From contig DASTWL010000039.1 in assembly GCA_035765895.1 (NCBI GenBank), forward strand, positions 109,079 through 173,078: a DNA stretch of 64,000 bases, in the 5' to 3' direction. The notes below the pieces were generated by a model, which saw nothing but the letters and a program-made list of their open reading frames with translations, was not told the origin of the DNA and searched no databases. Shown here in pieces: positions 1 through 8,265 of this stretch; within the stretch, counting starts at the first letter, position 1; each line of letters starts with the position of its first letter. The position numbers were made by a program, and so were the translations under genes. Source of the stretch: Verrucomicrobiia bacterium (lineage in GTDB: Bacteria > Verrucomicrobiota > Verrucomicrobiia > Limisphaerales > DSYF01).

Positions 1-97
1 ACACCCGCCGGTCCACGCCGGTCAGCGCGCAAGTGAGGGCAACCGGCCCCAGCAGCAGGCGCAACGTGGTCAGGGCAAAAGGCAGGTGCCGCTTCAC
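1..97 (-). CDS. CDP-alcohol phosphatidyltransferase family protein, N-terminal fragment
   Basis: Only about 32 codons are inside the window; the gene runs off its left edge. The visible start reads VKRHLPFALTTLRLLLGPVA, a basic residue pair followed by a hydrophobic helix of the LTTLRLLLGPV type. This resembles the first transmembrane helix of PgsA-like enzymes, which join a CDP-activated lipid to an alcohol in the inner membrane. The likely start is a GTG whose last bases overlap the TGA of the upstream MTA phosphorylase gene (GTGA), which suggests translational coupling. The catalytic DG-AR-D-D motif lies outside the window, so the family call is tentative. Confidence 0.5.
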   Translation of the reverse strand, partial: MKRHLPFALTTLRLLLGPVALTCALTGVDRRV

Positions 98-963
98 AGA
101 TACTTTGCCAACAGCGGCCGCAGTTCAGCCACGGTCCGCGCCGGCCACAGCTTGCGGTCGGTCATGATGGCGTTCTTCAAGGCGCGGTGGTTTTTGAAAT
201 TGGGTTCCGTGGGAATGCGCGGGATGGCGTCGAGGAGGATCCGCTTGGCGGTCGCGGCGTTCTTGTGCAGGCAGTCGATGACCATTTCCACGGTGACGTG
301 ATCGTGCGCCGCGTTCCAGCAATCATAGTCCGTCACCATCGCCATGGTGGCGTAGGAAATCTCCGCCTCGCGGGCGCACTTGGCTTCGCCGAGATTCGTC
401 ATGCCGATGACGCTGTGACCGGCTTCATGGTTGGCGAGCGATTCGGCGCGGGTGCTGAAGGCCGGACCTTCCATGTTCACATAGGTGCCGCCATCGTGGA
501 CGCGCGCCTTGCAGGCACGGGCAGACTTGAGGAGCAGCGCTCGTAACCCTTCGCAAACCGGGTGCGCAAACGCGATGTGCGCTACGATGCCGCGCCCGAA
601 GAACGTGTGCTCGAAACTGCGCTTGGTGCGGTCGAGGAATTGGTCCACGAGCACGACGTCGCCGGGCTTGAGTTTTGCCTGGAGCGAACCGACGGCGCTG
701 ACGCTGATGATCCACGAGACACCGAGGCTCTTCATCGCCCAGATGTTGGCGCGGTGATTCAGCTCGCTGGGCAGAATGCGATGACCGCGGGCATGACGCG
801 CGAGAAACACCACGTCGCGTCCGGCGATTTTCCCGGTCAGCAGGTCGTCCGAGGGCGGGCCAAATGGCGTTTTGACCTTCACCCACTTCTGCTGGGTGAA
901 GCCGTCAATTTGGTAAAGGCCCGTGCCGCCAATGATGCCGATGCGCTGTGCTGCCGCTTTCAT
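94..963 (-). CDS. mtnP: S-methyl-5'-thioadenosine phosphorylase
   Basis: The 289-aa protein cleaves methylthioadenosine, the by-product of polyamine synthesis, with phosphate to adenine and methylthioribose-1-phosphate in the cytosol. The start chosen gives MKAAAQRIGIIGGTGLY, with the phosphate-binding GGTG at residues 12-15. Further family signatures are FGPPSDDL, RHARGH, NMEGPAFSTRAES and a C-terminal MVTDYDCW segment. DYDCW favours MTAP over purine nucleoside phosphorylase. The open frame extends 30 codons upstream, but that extension has no family similarity. The gene overlaps the following phosphatidyltransferase gene by four bases. The arginine decarboxylase elsewhere in the window is a plausible upstream source of the polyamine pathway that makes the substrate. 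Confidence 0.9.
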   Translation of the reverse strand: MKAAAQRIGIIGGTGLYQIDGFTQQKWVKVKTPFGPPSDDLLTGKIAGRDVVFLARHARGHRILPSELNHRANIWAMKSLGVSWIISVSAVGSLQAKLKPGDVVLVDQFLDRTKRSFEHTFFGRGIVAHIAFAHPVCEGLRALLLKSARACKARVHDGGTYVNMEGPAFSTRAESLANHEAGHSVIGMTNLGEAKCAREAEISYATMAMVTDYDCWNAAHDHVTVEMVIDCLHKNAATAKRILLDAIPRIPTEPNFKNHRALKNAIMTDRKLWPARTVAELRPLLAKYL

Positions 964-1061
964 GGCACGTAATCTTCCGGAGGCGGTCGGCCGGGGCAAG
1001 CACATGTTCCGGCGAATCGGCCACCCGGCGGGCGGAACGATGCCGCGCGCCAACCGCGGCT

Positions 1062-2132
1062 CTAAAACGGCCAGTTGACGCCCAGCGTCACGTAAACCTG
1101 CCCTTGCAGGTCCAGCCTGGCCGAGCGCCCCGGTCCGGTGATGGTGGAAGCACTCATGGGCATGTATTGCACACCCAGAAAAATATCGCCGTTTTCCTCG
1201 GCATGATAAACGGCCGTAACGTTCACGTAACCGCCGTAAACCACATCCGTGGCATCGAATGACCCGCGATTGTGGGCCGATGTGCCATCGGTAAAGGCAA
1301 TGGCCTCGTCGTATTTGTAAGTCTCCGTGGCCAGCCCCACGGCGGGTCCGAGTCCGCCAGCCACGCTGAAGCGCGGGCTCAAATTGACGGACAACGTCGG
1401 CCCCAGCCGCAGGGAGTAGAGCGTGACGTCGAGTTTGCGGGAGCCGGTCAGCGTGCCCGAGACCGTGTCGCTGCCCACGAGCGTTGCCACGTCGTGAATG
1501 GTTGGCCCGACGCCGCCGGGACCGCCCTGATAAGGGGCCGTGGGCAGGACGATGCCGCCCGTGTCAAAGGCATAAGTGGAGCGGTTCACGGTGGCAGGCA
1601 TGGCGCCGTGATCCTTGAGGCCAATGGGCAGAAAGCCGAATCCCAGTTCCCAGCCGAGCGAGGTCCGTCCCCAACGCTTCAATTCACCGCCGTAAGCCAG
1701 TTCCACGCCCAACGCCACGTCGTCCTGCGCGCTGCCGGAACCCGTCGCCGAAAACGAGGACGAGCTGTGCATGAACAGCTGATGGGTTGCCGCATCGTAT
1801 TGGGAGGCGCTGTCGTAACCCCAGTAGGAAGTCCATTGCTGCGCGTTGCCCGTGTCGTCCACCAGAACGTAACCGTCGTCGTAGCGATGGTTCACCCCGC
1901 TCACACCGGTCGCGCCCGCGTTGTTGCCGGACACGCTAAACATCCCATCCATCTTGAAATCGCCCTTGATGTTGAAGCCAGTCAGCGCGCCCACGCGAAA
2001 GTGCCGGGTCCAGTCAGGATTGAACTGCGCCTGCGTCGAATCCACCAGCGCCACCAGCCCCAAAAGACCGATCACAACCGCGCGCGGCATCACGCCCGGC
2101 GTGGAACGGAAGGAGGAGGTTCGTGCTTTCAT
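1062..2132 (-). CDS. Predicted outer-membrane beta-barrel protein, function unknown
   Basis: The 356-aa protein starts with a basic stretch and a hydrophobic segment (VVIGLLGLVALVDSTQAQ) that looks like a Sec signal peptide cleaved after AQA/TQA near residue 36. The mature part is rich in Gly, Ser, Thr and aromatic residues, with alternating patterns such as LGWELGFGFLPIGL and LYSLRLGPTLSVNLSPRFSV. It ends in VYVTLGVNWPF. A terminal Phe and alternating hydrophobic residues are typical of outer-membrane barrels. No named family is recognised. It lies seven bases downstream of the secreted DUF11-like protein gene on the same strand, so the two are probably co-transcribed. Confidence 0.6.
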   Translation of the reverse strand: MKARTSSFRSTPGVMPRAVVIGLLGLVALVDSTQAQFNPDWTRHFRVGALTGFNIKGDFKMDGMFSVSGNNAGATGVSGVNHRYDDGYVLVDDTGNAQQWTSYWGYDSASQYDAATHQLFMHSSSSFSATGSGSAQDDVALGVELAYGGELKRWGRTSLGWELGFGFLPIGLKDHGAMPATVNRSTYAFDTGGIVLPTAPYQGGPGGVGPTIHDVATLVGSDTVSGTLTGSRKLDVTLYSLRLGPTLSVNLSPRFSVAGGLGPAVGLATETYKYDEAIAFTDGTSAHNRGSFDATDVVYGGYVNVTAVYHAEENGDIFLGVQYMPMSASTITGPGRSARLDLQGQVYVTLGVNWPF

Positions 2133-2138
2133 GAGGCG

Positions 2139-3578
2139 TCAAGGGTTCAGCCGCACGCGATAGAAACGCGACATGACATTGGTCGGATGGCTGACCGTCT
2201 TTGGCGGCCCGTCGTCAATCCACTGCACACGGTTGGCCGGTGCCACGACGGATGGCTGGGCCGCCTGGGCATTCGTGAACGTGCTGTCGGCGCTGTAGTA
2301 AATCGTATAGCTGCGGTTGGTGAGCGCCGCGAATTCAATCAGGATTCCCGCCGGCCCCAGATTGCTGATCACCGTAATATCAGGGGCCACCACGGACGGA
2401 GCCGACCAGTCCACCGCCGGGACACCCACCGCGGTGTAAGCAGAATCGGGCACGTTGATGGGCAGCCGGGTCGGAACAAAGTATTCGAGGACCAAGCCCA
2501 CCGATTGCCCCGCGTCCAGCGACGCCGCATAAACCACATACGGGTTGCCGTCGTTGGTTCCGACCGCGTTGTAAAGCTGGTTGGTCAGGCCGGCCACAAT
2601 CACGCGTGCCGCCGCCACGGAGTTGGTTCCTACATTCACCAACTGCACGTGTTGTTCCATCAACCCGGTTTGCGGATCGTAAGTCATAGCCGACGCGTTG
2701 GTGGCGATCAGCGGCGTCGCGTCAAAGGCCACCACGCTGAGATTGGTGCTGGCGGTGTTGTTGGTGAGGTTGACCTCCGAAATATTCGTGGCCGAAACCG
2801 TGGCCGACAACGCCAGCAGCCCGGCGTTGGTGGGCTGCACCGCGACTTGAAAGCTGCGGCCCGCATGGCCGGCCAGCGTGCCGGCGTTGAAGACCAGCGC
2901 GCCATTGGTCAGCGTGTAAGCCTGGTTTGCGGGCGAGAGACTGAGCAGACGCATCGCCGCAAAGCCGGTGTTCGTCACCAGCACATTCGCGACGGTGTTG
3001 GTCCCCAGATTGGTCACCGTCAGTCCATACGTCACCCAGTCATTCACAACGATCGGCGCTGCGGGTGGTGCCAGGGTCAACGCCAGATCCGCCGCGGGAT
3101 AAGCCACGGCCACGACGACGTTGGTCGCGACGGAGTTGGTCAAAGTGGTCGTGCTGAAAGTAACCGCGTTGGTAAAGACGCCGCCCGTGGTGGGCCGCAT
3201 GGTCACGCTCATTCGCGTCGCCGCGCCATTGCCAAACTGGTTGATCCCAAACAGCACGCTGGTCGCGTTGGTGAAAATCGTGCCGCCGCTCCAGTTGTTG
3301 GTGGCGTTCACAAATTGAACCGCCGCGCTGCCGGCAAACGCATTGGTCACGTAAACGTTTTGCAGGATCACCCCGGTCAGATTGGTCACATTGATGGTGA
3401 AGGTCACCGCATCATTGACCGTGGCCGAAATGGCAGAAACGCCAACCGAAAGCCCGATCCCCTGCGCGCCCGCGGGCGTGTCGGCGCCCACACCTAACAG
3501 CAGCAGCAGGGACAGCGCCCACCCGCGGACCCGCGGTTTGACGAACAGCGCTTTGCCTCGTGAACCAAGGAATTTCAT
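2139..3578 (-). CDS. Secreted DUF11/CARDB-like repeat protein
   Basis: The 479-aa protein has a signal peptide (MKFLGSRGKALF, then the hydrophobic ALSLLLLLGVGAD, cleavage near PAGAQG). Two or three Ig-like repeats follow, with the DUF11 wording VTNLGTNTVANVLVTNTG and FTINVTNLTGVILQNVYVTN. The body is extremely rich in Asn, Thr, Val and Ala. The C-terminus, VMSRFYRVRLNP, is a tail type seen on many verrucomicrobial exported proteins, which I recall rather than tested. ATG at 3578 was chosen because the 27 upstream codons would put charged sequence ahead of the signal peptide. The role is probably extracellular or cell-surface adhesion or scaffolding (inference). Confidence 0.65.
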   Translation of the reverse strand: MKFLGSRGKALFVKPRVRGWALSLLLLLGVGADTPAGAQGIGLSVGVSAISATVNDAVTFTINVTNLTGVILQNVYVTNAFAGSAAVQFVNATNNWSGGTIFTNATSVLFGINQFGNGAATRMSVTMRPTTGGVFTNAVTFSTTTLTNSVATNVVVAVAYPAADLALTLAPPAAPIVVNDWVTYGLTVTNLGTNTVANVLVTNTGFAAMRLLSLSPANQAYTLTNGALVFNAGTLAGHAGRSFQVAVQPTNAGLLALSATVSATNISEVNLTNNTASTNLSVVAFDATPLIATNASAMTYDPQTGLMEQHVQLVNVGTNSVAAARVIVAGLTNQLYNAVGTNDGNPYVVYAASLDAGQSVGLVLEYFVPTRLPINVPDSAYTAVGVPAVDWSAPSVVAPDITVISNLGPAGILIEFAALTNRSYTIYYSADSTFTNAQAAQPSVVAPANRVQWIDDGPPKTVSHPTNVMSRFYRVRLNP

Positions 3579-3699
3579 TTTGCCCCAAATGCCGCTGACG
3601 ATTGCCGGCCCGTCCACTTTTAAAGGATGCGCAGCCGTTCGGCAAAGCCTAATGCGCACGGAAGACCCGCCCGAAACCGCAGCCGGACAGCCTGACCAA

Positions 3700-5649
3700 T
3701 CACGCTTCCAGCTCAGTCAATTTGCTGGCGGCGGCTTCCCATTCGGAATTGAGGCGTAGCAACTCTTCCTCATTATGGCTCATCTCGCGATTGAGCTGCG
3801 TGGCGGAACCGCCTTTCTCGTAGGTCTCGGGCTTTTCCAACTCGGCGGTGATTTCAGCCTGACGTTTCTCCAGCTCCTGAATCTGCTTCTCCAAGTGGTG
3901 AACAATCTGTTGCTGGGCTTTGCGCTCGCGGGAACGGGCGTTGCGTTGCTCGGCTTCGAGACGCTTTTGGGCTTTGCGATCCAGCGCGGGTTCGGAGGCG
4001 GGCCGAACTTCACGAGCACTGCTGGTCGTCCGCGAAGGCGATGCTCCAGCGGTCAGTGCAACGCGGGCGTCCGTGGCCGCCGTCTTGTCGAGGTAGTATT
4101 GGTAACCACCGCCGTAATGAGTCAGCGTGCCGGCGTTCACATGGACGACGTGATTCGCGAGCTGCTTGATGAAATACACATCGTGGCTGATGAAGATGAT
4201 CGTGCCGGTATATTCCTCCAGCGCACCGAGCAAGGCGTCCACGCTCGACAGATCGAGATGCGTGGTCGGCTCGTCAAGGAGCAGTAGGTTCGGTGGATCG
4301 AGCAGCAGCTTCACGAGCGCGAGGCGGCTTTTTTCGCCACCGCTCAACACGCTGACCTTCTTGAAGACATCATCGCCGCGGAACAGGAAGCAGCCGAGCA
4401 CGCTGCGGACGAACGTCTCGGTGACACGTTGCGGCGTATCGAGCGCCTCTTCGAGCACGGTCAGATCGCCGCGCAGCGTATCGCCACGATATTGTGAGAA
4501 GTAACCCACCTTCACGTTGTAGCCCGGATCGCGTTCGCCCTGTTGCACGGGCAGCACGCCGGCGATGAGCTTCAGCAACGTGCTCTTGCCCGCGCCGTTC
4601 GGCCCGACGAACACGATGCGCTGGCCGCGTTCCGCCTGGAAATCCACGCCGCGATAAATCACGTTCTCACCGTAGGCGTGGTGAATGCCCTTCATTACTG
4701 CAACCTTCTGCCCGCTGCGCTCGGGCTGCGGGAAGCTGAAATCCACGGTCGCCTCGGGGCCGGTCGGCGCCTCGATTTTGTCCATGCGCTCAATCTGCTT
4801 CAACTTGGCCTGCGCCTGTGAGGCCTTGCTGTTCTTGGCGCGGAAGCGGTCGGCAAACTCCTGCAATCGCGCGATCTCACGCTGCTGGTTCTTGTAGGCG
4901 GCAAGCAGTTGCGCTTCGTTGGCTTCGCGTTGTTCGAGGAACGAATCGTAGTTGCCGCGGTAACGGAACAGGCGGCTCATGCGCAGCTCGACAATACTGT
5001 CCACGAGGAAGTTCAGGAACTCGCGATCATGCGAGATGACGAGGATCGCACCGGGATAATGGTAAAGGTATTCCTGAAACCAGAGGACGGTCTCGAGGTC
5101 GAGATGGTTCGTGGGCTCGTCGAGCATGAGCACGTCGGGCTCCCAGACGAGCAGGCGGGCGAGGTGCGCGCGCATCACCCAGCCGCCGCTGAGCTGGCGC
5201 GCGGGCCGGTCGAAATCCTTGTCGCGAAAGCCGAGGCCCTTGAGGATCTGCTTGGCCTTGGCTTCGAGCTGGAAGCCGCCAAGGTCGTTGAAGCGGCTGT
5301 GCACGTCGTCGTTCCAATCCACGTGGTCGTGGTGACCAGCTTCGATGGCGATGACCTGCTTGCGCAGGCGGACGTATTCCTCGGAGACGGCGGTGGCGAG
5401 TTCAATCACGGCCTCGTCGCCGACGGGCGCGCTTTCCTGCGGCAAATAGCCGATGCGCGTGTTGCGCTCGACGATGACCTTGCCCTCGTCGGCTTCCTCG
5501 CGCCCAAGGATGAGATTAAACAACGTGGTTTTGCCTGCGCCGTTCGGCCCGACGAGCCCCACGCGGTCGCCGCGCGTCAGCGTGAGCGTCGCCCCGGTGT
5601 AGAGCATCTTCTCGCCGTAGGATTTGGAGACTTCGGAAAGGGTGACCAT
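3700..5649 (-). CDS. ABC-F family ATP-binding protein
   Basis: The 649-aa protein carries two ATP-binding cassettes on one chain and no membrane segment. That is the ABC-F layout, whose members act on ribosomes rather than in transport. Walker A occurs twice (GPNGAGKTT near residue 35, GPNGAGKST near 350). ABC signatures are LSGGWVMRAHLARLL and LSGGEKSRLALVKLL, and Walker B is MLDEPTNHLDLET and LLDEPTTHLDLSS. The linker between cassettes is charged. A C-terminal extension of about 90 residues (RKAQQQIVHHLEKQIQELEK) is a coiled coil, as in Uup. The start gives MVTLSEVSKSYGEK, with 16 extra upstream codons rejected. Whether it is Uup, EttA-like or another paralogue cannot be settled here. Confidence 0.9.
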   Translation of the reverse strand: MVTLSEVSKSYGEKMLYTGATLTLTRGDRVGLVGPNGAGKTTLFNLILGREEADEGKVIVERNTRIGYLPQESAPVGDEAVIELATAVSEEYVRLRKQVIAIEAGHHDHVDWNDDVHSRFNDLGGFQLEAKAKQILKGLGFRDKDFDRPARQLSGGWVMRAHLARLLVWEPDVLMLDEPTNHLDLETVLWFQEYLYHYPGAILVISHDREFLNFLVDSIVELRMSRLFRYRGNYDSFLEQREANEAQLLAAYKNQQREIARLQEFADRFRAKNSKASQAQAKLKQIERMDKIEAPTGPEATVDFSFPQPERSGQKVAVMKGIHHAYGENVIYRGVDFQAERGQRIVFVGPNGAGKSTLLKLIAGVLPVQQGERDPGYNVKVGYFSQYRGDTLRGDLTVLEEALDTPQRVTETFVRSVLGCFLFRGDDVFKKVSVLSGGEKSRLALVKLLLDPPNLLLLDEPTTHLDLSSVDALLGALEEYTGTIIFISHDVYFIKQLANHVVHVNAGTLTHYGGGYQYYLDKTAATDARVALTAGASPSRTTSSAREVRPASEPALDRKAQKRLEAEQRNARSRERKAQQQIVHHLEKQIQELEKRQAEITAELEKPETYEKGGSATQLNREMSHNEEELLRLNSEWEAAASKLTELEA

Positions 5650-5752
5650 CTTGGTTAAAGACGAGGATTGAGAATAGAGGCTGGAGAATGGCCCCAAGGT
5701 GCGGCCGATTTCCGTGTTTGAATGACCAACACAGGGCTGTTAGCCTGCCAAG

Positions 5753-5992
5753 GTGAGTCCGACAATTTTCCGGTATCGTAATTACCGGTTTTATTTCTTC
5801 TCACGCGAGGAGCCGCGTCTGCACGTGCATGTAATTTCGCCGGACGGCGAGGCCAAGTTCTGGTTGGAGCCGGCGATTGAGCTGGCCTTGAACAAGGGCC
5901 TTGGCTCGACCGAACTGAACGAGTTGCAGAAAATTGTTGAGGAACGGGAAAATGAAATCCGCGAACATTGGCAGCGCCACTTCGGGCGTTGA
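5753..5992 (+). CDS. DUF4160 family protein
   Basis: The 79-aa protein starts at GTG with MSPTIFRYRNYRFYFFSREE, followed by PRLHVHVISPDGEAKFWLEP. This is the DUF4160 pattern: a structural Arg-Tyr-Phe segment, then H-V-H and K-F-W-L-EP. A DUF2442 gene follows with its start inside the DUF4160 coding region (about 41-base overlap). Such pairs are widespread and are suspected to be toxin-antitoxin-like, but the function is unproven. The gene is divergent from the ABC-F gene and the two share a region of about 100 bases that must hold both promoters. Confidence 0.8.
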   Translation: MSPTIFRYRNYRFYFFSREEPRLHVHVISPDGEAKFWLEPAIELALNKGLGSTELNELQKIVEERENEIREHWQRHFGR

Positions 5993-6221
5993 AGTGCTGA
6001 ACGTCTCGCCGCACGGCTTCTGGCTGATGGTGGCTGACCGCGAGTATTTTCTCGGGCACGACGACTTCCCGTGGTTTCGCAAGGCCACGCTGGATCAGTT
6101 GTTCAACGTTGAACTGTCGCACGGCGATCATCTCTACTGGCCGGATCTCGATGTGGACTTGGACCTGGATCGCATCGTTCACCCGGAAAAATATCCATTG
6201 GTTGCTGGCACGGCTCGCTGA
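5952..6221 (+). CDS. DUF2442 family protein
   Basis: The 89-aa protein shows the DUF2442 signatures VLNVSPHGFWLMVADREYFL, then DDFPWFRKATLDQLFNVE and HLYWPDLDVDLDLDRI, a layout also seen in antitoxin-like partners of DUF4160. The ATG at 5952 (MKSANIGS) is preferred over an in-frame codon 18 bases upstream because the family starts close to the VLNVSP strand. It overlaps the DUF4160 gene in another frame, so the pair is translationally linked. It ends just before the convergent obg gene. A DNA-binding or partner-neutralising role is possible but not shown by any motif. Confidence 0.8.
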   Translation: MKSANIGSATSGVEVLNVSPHGFWLMVADREYFLGHDDFPWFRKATLDQLFNVELSHGDHLYWPDLDVDLDLDRIVHPEKYPLVAGTAR

Positions 6222-6259
6222 CGCACTTCCATCATCACCCTCCGTCCGCCTTCCTCGCG

Positions 6260-7432
6260 TCAGGCTTCCGCCTCGGCTTCCTCCACCGCCTCGCGCATCA
6301 GCTTCTTGAACTTGTCGATGCCTTCGTCGAACGCGGCTGAGATGGGCAGAACGGGCGTCTTCTTGATCTTGCGTTTGAAGGCCTTCAGGTTCGCCTCGGC
6401 TTGCGGCTCGTCCATCTTGTTCGCCACGACGTAGCGCGGGCGTTCGAGCAGTCCGGGGTCGTAAAGCTCCAACTCGTCCAACAGCGACTTGTAATCGTCC
6501 CACGGCGCGCGGTTGTCGGTGCCCGCCATGTCGAGGAGGAGGATGAGAATCTTGCAGCGTTCGATATGACGCAGGAATTTGTGGCCGAGCCCGACGTTGT
6601 CGTGTGCGCCAGCGATGAGTCCGGGCACGTCGCAGACAGTAAGGCGCTTCCAGTCCTCGTATTCCACGATGCCAATTTGCGGCGTCAGCGTGGTGAAGGG
6701 ATACGGCGCGATCTTCGGACGCGCTTTCGAAATGGCGGTCAGCAGCGTGGACTTGCCGGCGTTGGGATAACCGACGAGGCCGACTTCGGCAACGATGCGC
6801 AGTTCGAGCAGGTATTCACCTTCGTTGGTGCCAGATTCGCCGGGCTGGGCGAAACGCGGCGTCTGCCGACGCGCGGTGGCGAAGTTGCGGTTCCCCAAGC
6901 CGCCGCGCCCCCCTTTGCAAAGCGTGAAACGCTGGCCGTGTTGCGTGAGGTCGCAGACGAGTTCGCCCTTTTCGAGGCTGAAGGACTCGGTGGCATCTTC
7001 TTCCGCGGACAAGTCCACTTCCATCGCCCGCTCATCGCCTGACGTGCGAATGATGGGGCGATGACCGGTGCTGATTTTCAGCCCGGAGCTTTTTGGGGTG
7101 TCGGCTTCTGATCCCGCTTCCGCCATCGGGGCACTCGGCAGTCTCCACACCAGCGTGCCGCAGGGAACTTTGATGACGAGATCCTTGCCCGCCTTGCCAT
7201 CCATGCCTTTGCCCATGCCTGCCTGCCCCTCCTGCGCGACGAGGCGCGGTTGATAGTATTGGGCGATGAGGTTGTTCAGATCATGGTCGGCTTCAAGGAT
7301 GACATCGCCACCGCGGCCGCCATTGCCGCCACTCGGGCCGCCCTTGGTGATGTAGGCTTCGCGATGGAACGCAACACAGCCCTTGCCGCCGTGGCCGGCG
7401 CGGGCATAGACCTTGATTTCATCAATGAACAT
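6260..7432 (-). CDS. obg: Obg/CgtA GTPase with an inserted segment in the Obg domain
   Basis: The 390-aa essential GTPase is involved in late 50S subunit assembly and stress control. The glycine-rich Obg domain occupies residues 1 to about 215 (GHGGKGCVAFHREAY, GGNGGRGG, KGGRGGLGN). The G domain follows: G1 GYPNAGKST, switch region PFTTLTPQIG, G3 DVPGLIAGA, G4 NKMD, G5 SAA. The C-terminal OCT domain of Gram-positive Obg is absent. Unusually, about 58 residues (roughly 96-154, holding SEADTPKSSGLKIS and ERAMEVDLSAEED) interrupt the Obg fold between VPCGTLV and GELVCDLTQHGQ, where most homologues have only a short turn. It lies downstream of rplU-rpmA, the usual neighbourhood, but is separated from rpmA by a terminator. 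Confidence 0.95.
   Translation of the reverse strand: MFIDEIKVYARAGHGGKGCVAFHREAYITKGGPSGGNGGRGGDVILEADHDLNNLIAQYYQPRLVAQEGQAGMGKGMDGKAGKDLVIKVPCGTLVWRLPSAPMAEAGSEADTPKSSGLKISTGHRPIIRTSGDERAMEVDLSAEEDATESFSLEKGELVCDLTQHGQRFTLCKGGRGGLGNRNFATARRQTPRFAQPGESGTNEGEYLLELRIVAEVGLVGYPNAGKSTLLTAISKARPKIAPYPFTTLTPQIGIVEYEDWKRLTVCDVPGLIAGAHDNVGLGHKFLRHIERCKILILLLDMAGTDNRAPWDDYKSLLDELELYDPGLLERPRYVVANKMDEPQAEANLKAFKRKIKKTPVLPISAAFDEGIDKFKKLMREAVEEAEAEA
6971..7147 (-). other. In-frame insertion inside obg
   Basis: This stretch encodes the extra residues that split the glycine-rich Obg domain. The encoded peptide is polar and low in hydrophobic residues, and the DNA reads like intergenic sequence rather than conserved coding sequence. 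The limits are estimated by eye from the normal Obg motif spacing and may be off by several codons. Confidence 0.5.
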
Positions 7433-7476
7433 GGCGGGCGAAGTTTGAAACGTCAGGCAACGGCCTCAAATAAAAA

Positions 7477-7500
7477 ACGGCGAGGCCGAAACCTCGCCGT
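7477..7500 (-). terminator. Rho-independent terminator after rplU-rpmA
   Basis: A perfect 9-bp stem (ACGGCGAGG pairing with CCTCGCCGT) closes a 6-base loop. Read on the minus strand, the stem is followed directly by a run of T residues, as expected for an intrinsic terminator. It sits between the rpmA stop and the obg start, so obg is probably driven by its own promoter or by read-through. Confidence 0.85.
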
Positions 7501-7517
7501 GTTGCGGAAAATTGGGC

Positions 7518-7781
7518 TTAATTCGCGGCGGCGGCGGCGAGCGGCGCGATGTTGACGCGGCGGCTTTCCTGGTCGAAGAAGACCTTGCCATCCACAAGGG
7601 CGAACAGGGTCCAGTCGCGGCCCGTGCCGACGTTCTGGCCGGCCACGAACTTGGCGCCGCGCTGACGGACAATGATGCTGCCCGCGCTGACGACCTGGCC
7701 GCCATAGCGCTTCACGCCCAGACGCTTGCTGTGACTGTCGCGCCCGTTGTGTGTGCTGCCTTGACCTTTTTTATGTGCCAT
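7518..7781 (-). CDS. rpmA: 50S ribosomal protein L27
   Basis: The 87-aa protein starts [20 protein letters not shown] and contains [18 protein letters not shown] and [16 protein letters not shown]. These are all L27 hallmarks. L27 binds near the peptidyl-transferase centre of the large subunit and its N-terminal tail contacts tRNA. There is no Firmicutes-type cleavable extension at the N-terminus. It is five bases downstream of rplU and co-transcribed with it. The C-terminal Ala-rich tail ([11 protein letters not shown]) is slightly extended. Confidence 0.97.
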   Translation of the reverse strand: MAHKKGQGSTHNGRDSHSKRLGVKRYGGQVVSAGSIIVRQRGAKFVAGQNVGTGRDWTLFALVDGKVFFDQESRRVNIAPLAAAAAN

Positions 7782-7786
7782 AAAAT

Positions 7787-8098
7787 TTACGCGTTGATGT
7801 TGGTGATCTTCACCACGGTCAGCTCCTGGCGGTGACCGATGGTTTTATGATAGCCCTTGCGGCGCTTCATTTTGAAGGTGACAACCTTGTCGCCACGCTT
7901 GTGGGCAACGACATCCGCCACGACCGTGGCACCGGTCACCGTGGGCGCACCCACGGACACCTTGCCGTCGTTGTTCACAAGCAACACGCGGTCGAACGTA
8001 ACCGGCTTGCCGGCCTCGATTTCAAGGCGTTCGATTTCCAGCGTATCGCCGTTGGTAACGCGATACTGCTTCCCACCAGTTTCTAAAACAGCATACAT
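7787..8098 (-). CDS. rplU: 50S ribosomal protein L21
   Basis: The 103-aa protein starts [20 protein letters not shown], the family N-terminus, and has [20 protein letters not shown] and the basic C-terminal [19 protein letters not shown] that contacts 23S rRNA. The open frame extends 53 codons upstream but that part is not L21. The gene leads the L21-L27 operon. Between its start and the xer gene lie about 170 bases that should hold the operon promoter and leader; no L21-leader structure was confirmed. Confidence 0.97.
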   Translation of the reverse strand: MYAVLETGGKQYRVTNGDTLEIERLEIEAGKPVTFDRVLLVNNDGKVSVGAPTVTGATVVADVVAHKRGDKVVTFKMKRRKGYHKTIGHRQELTVVKITNINA

Positions 8099-8265
8099 AG
8101 CTCTATCCCGCAAAGGGGCACAGATAACACCAAAACGGTCCCGGCAAGTCAATGCCAGTTTTTGGGGCGTTTTGGGCCGGTTTCCGCGGCGGCCTCCCGC
8201 CAACGGCCTGGTGGAGCCGTGAATCCGCGATTTTCCGATTTGCCGGGGCGGCCCCATCGCGCCGT

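Noticed and set aside
94..963. Purine nucleoside phosphorylase instead of MTA phosphorylase
   Set aside because: The DYDCW motif and the NMEGPAFSTRAES block favour MTAP; substrate specificity remains a sequence-based call.
1272..3497. A very long open frame on the plus strand opposite the two secreted proteins
   Set aside because: It is rich in Arg, His and Gly with no family similarity, and lies exactly antisense to genes with signal peptides and beta-domain patterns. Such frames are common in GC-rich DNA.
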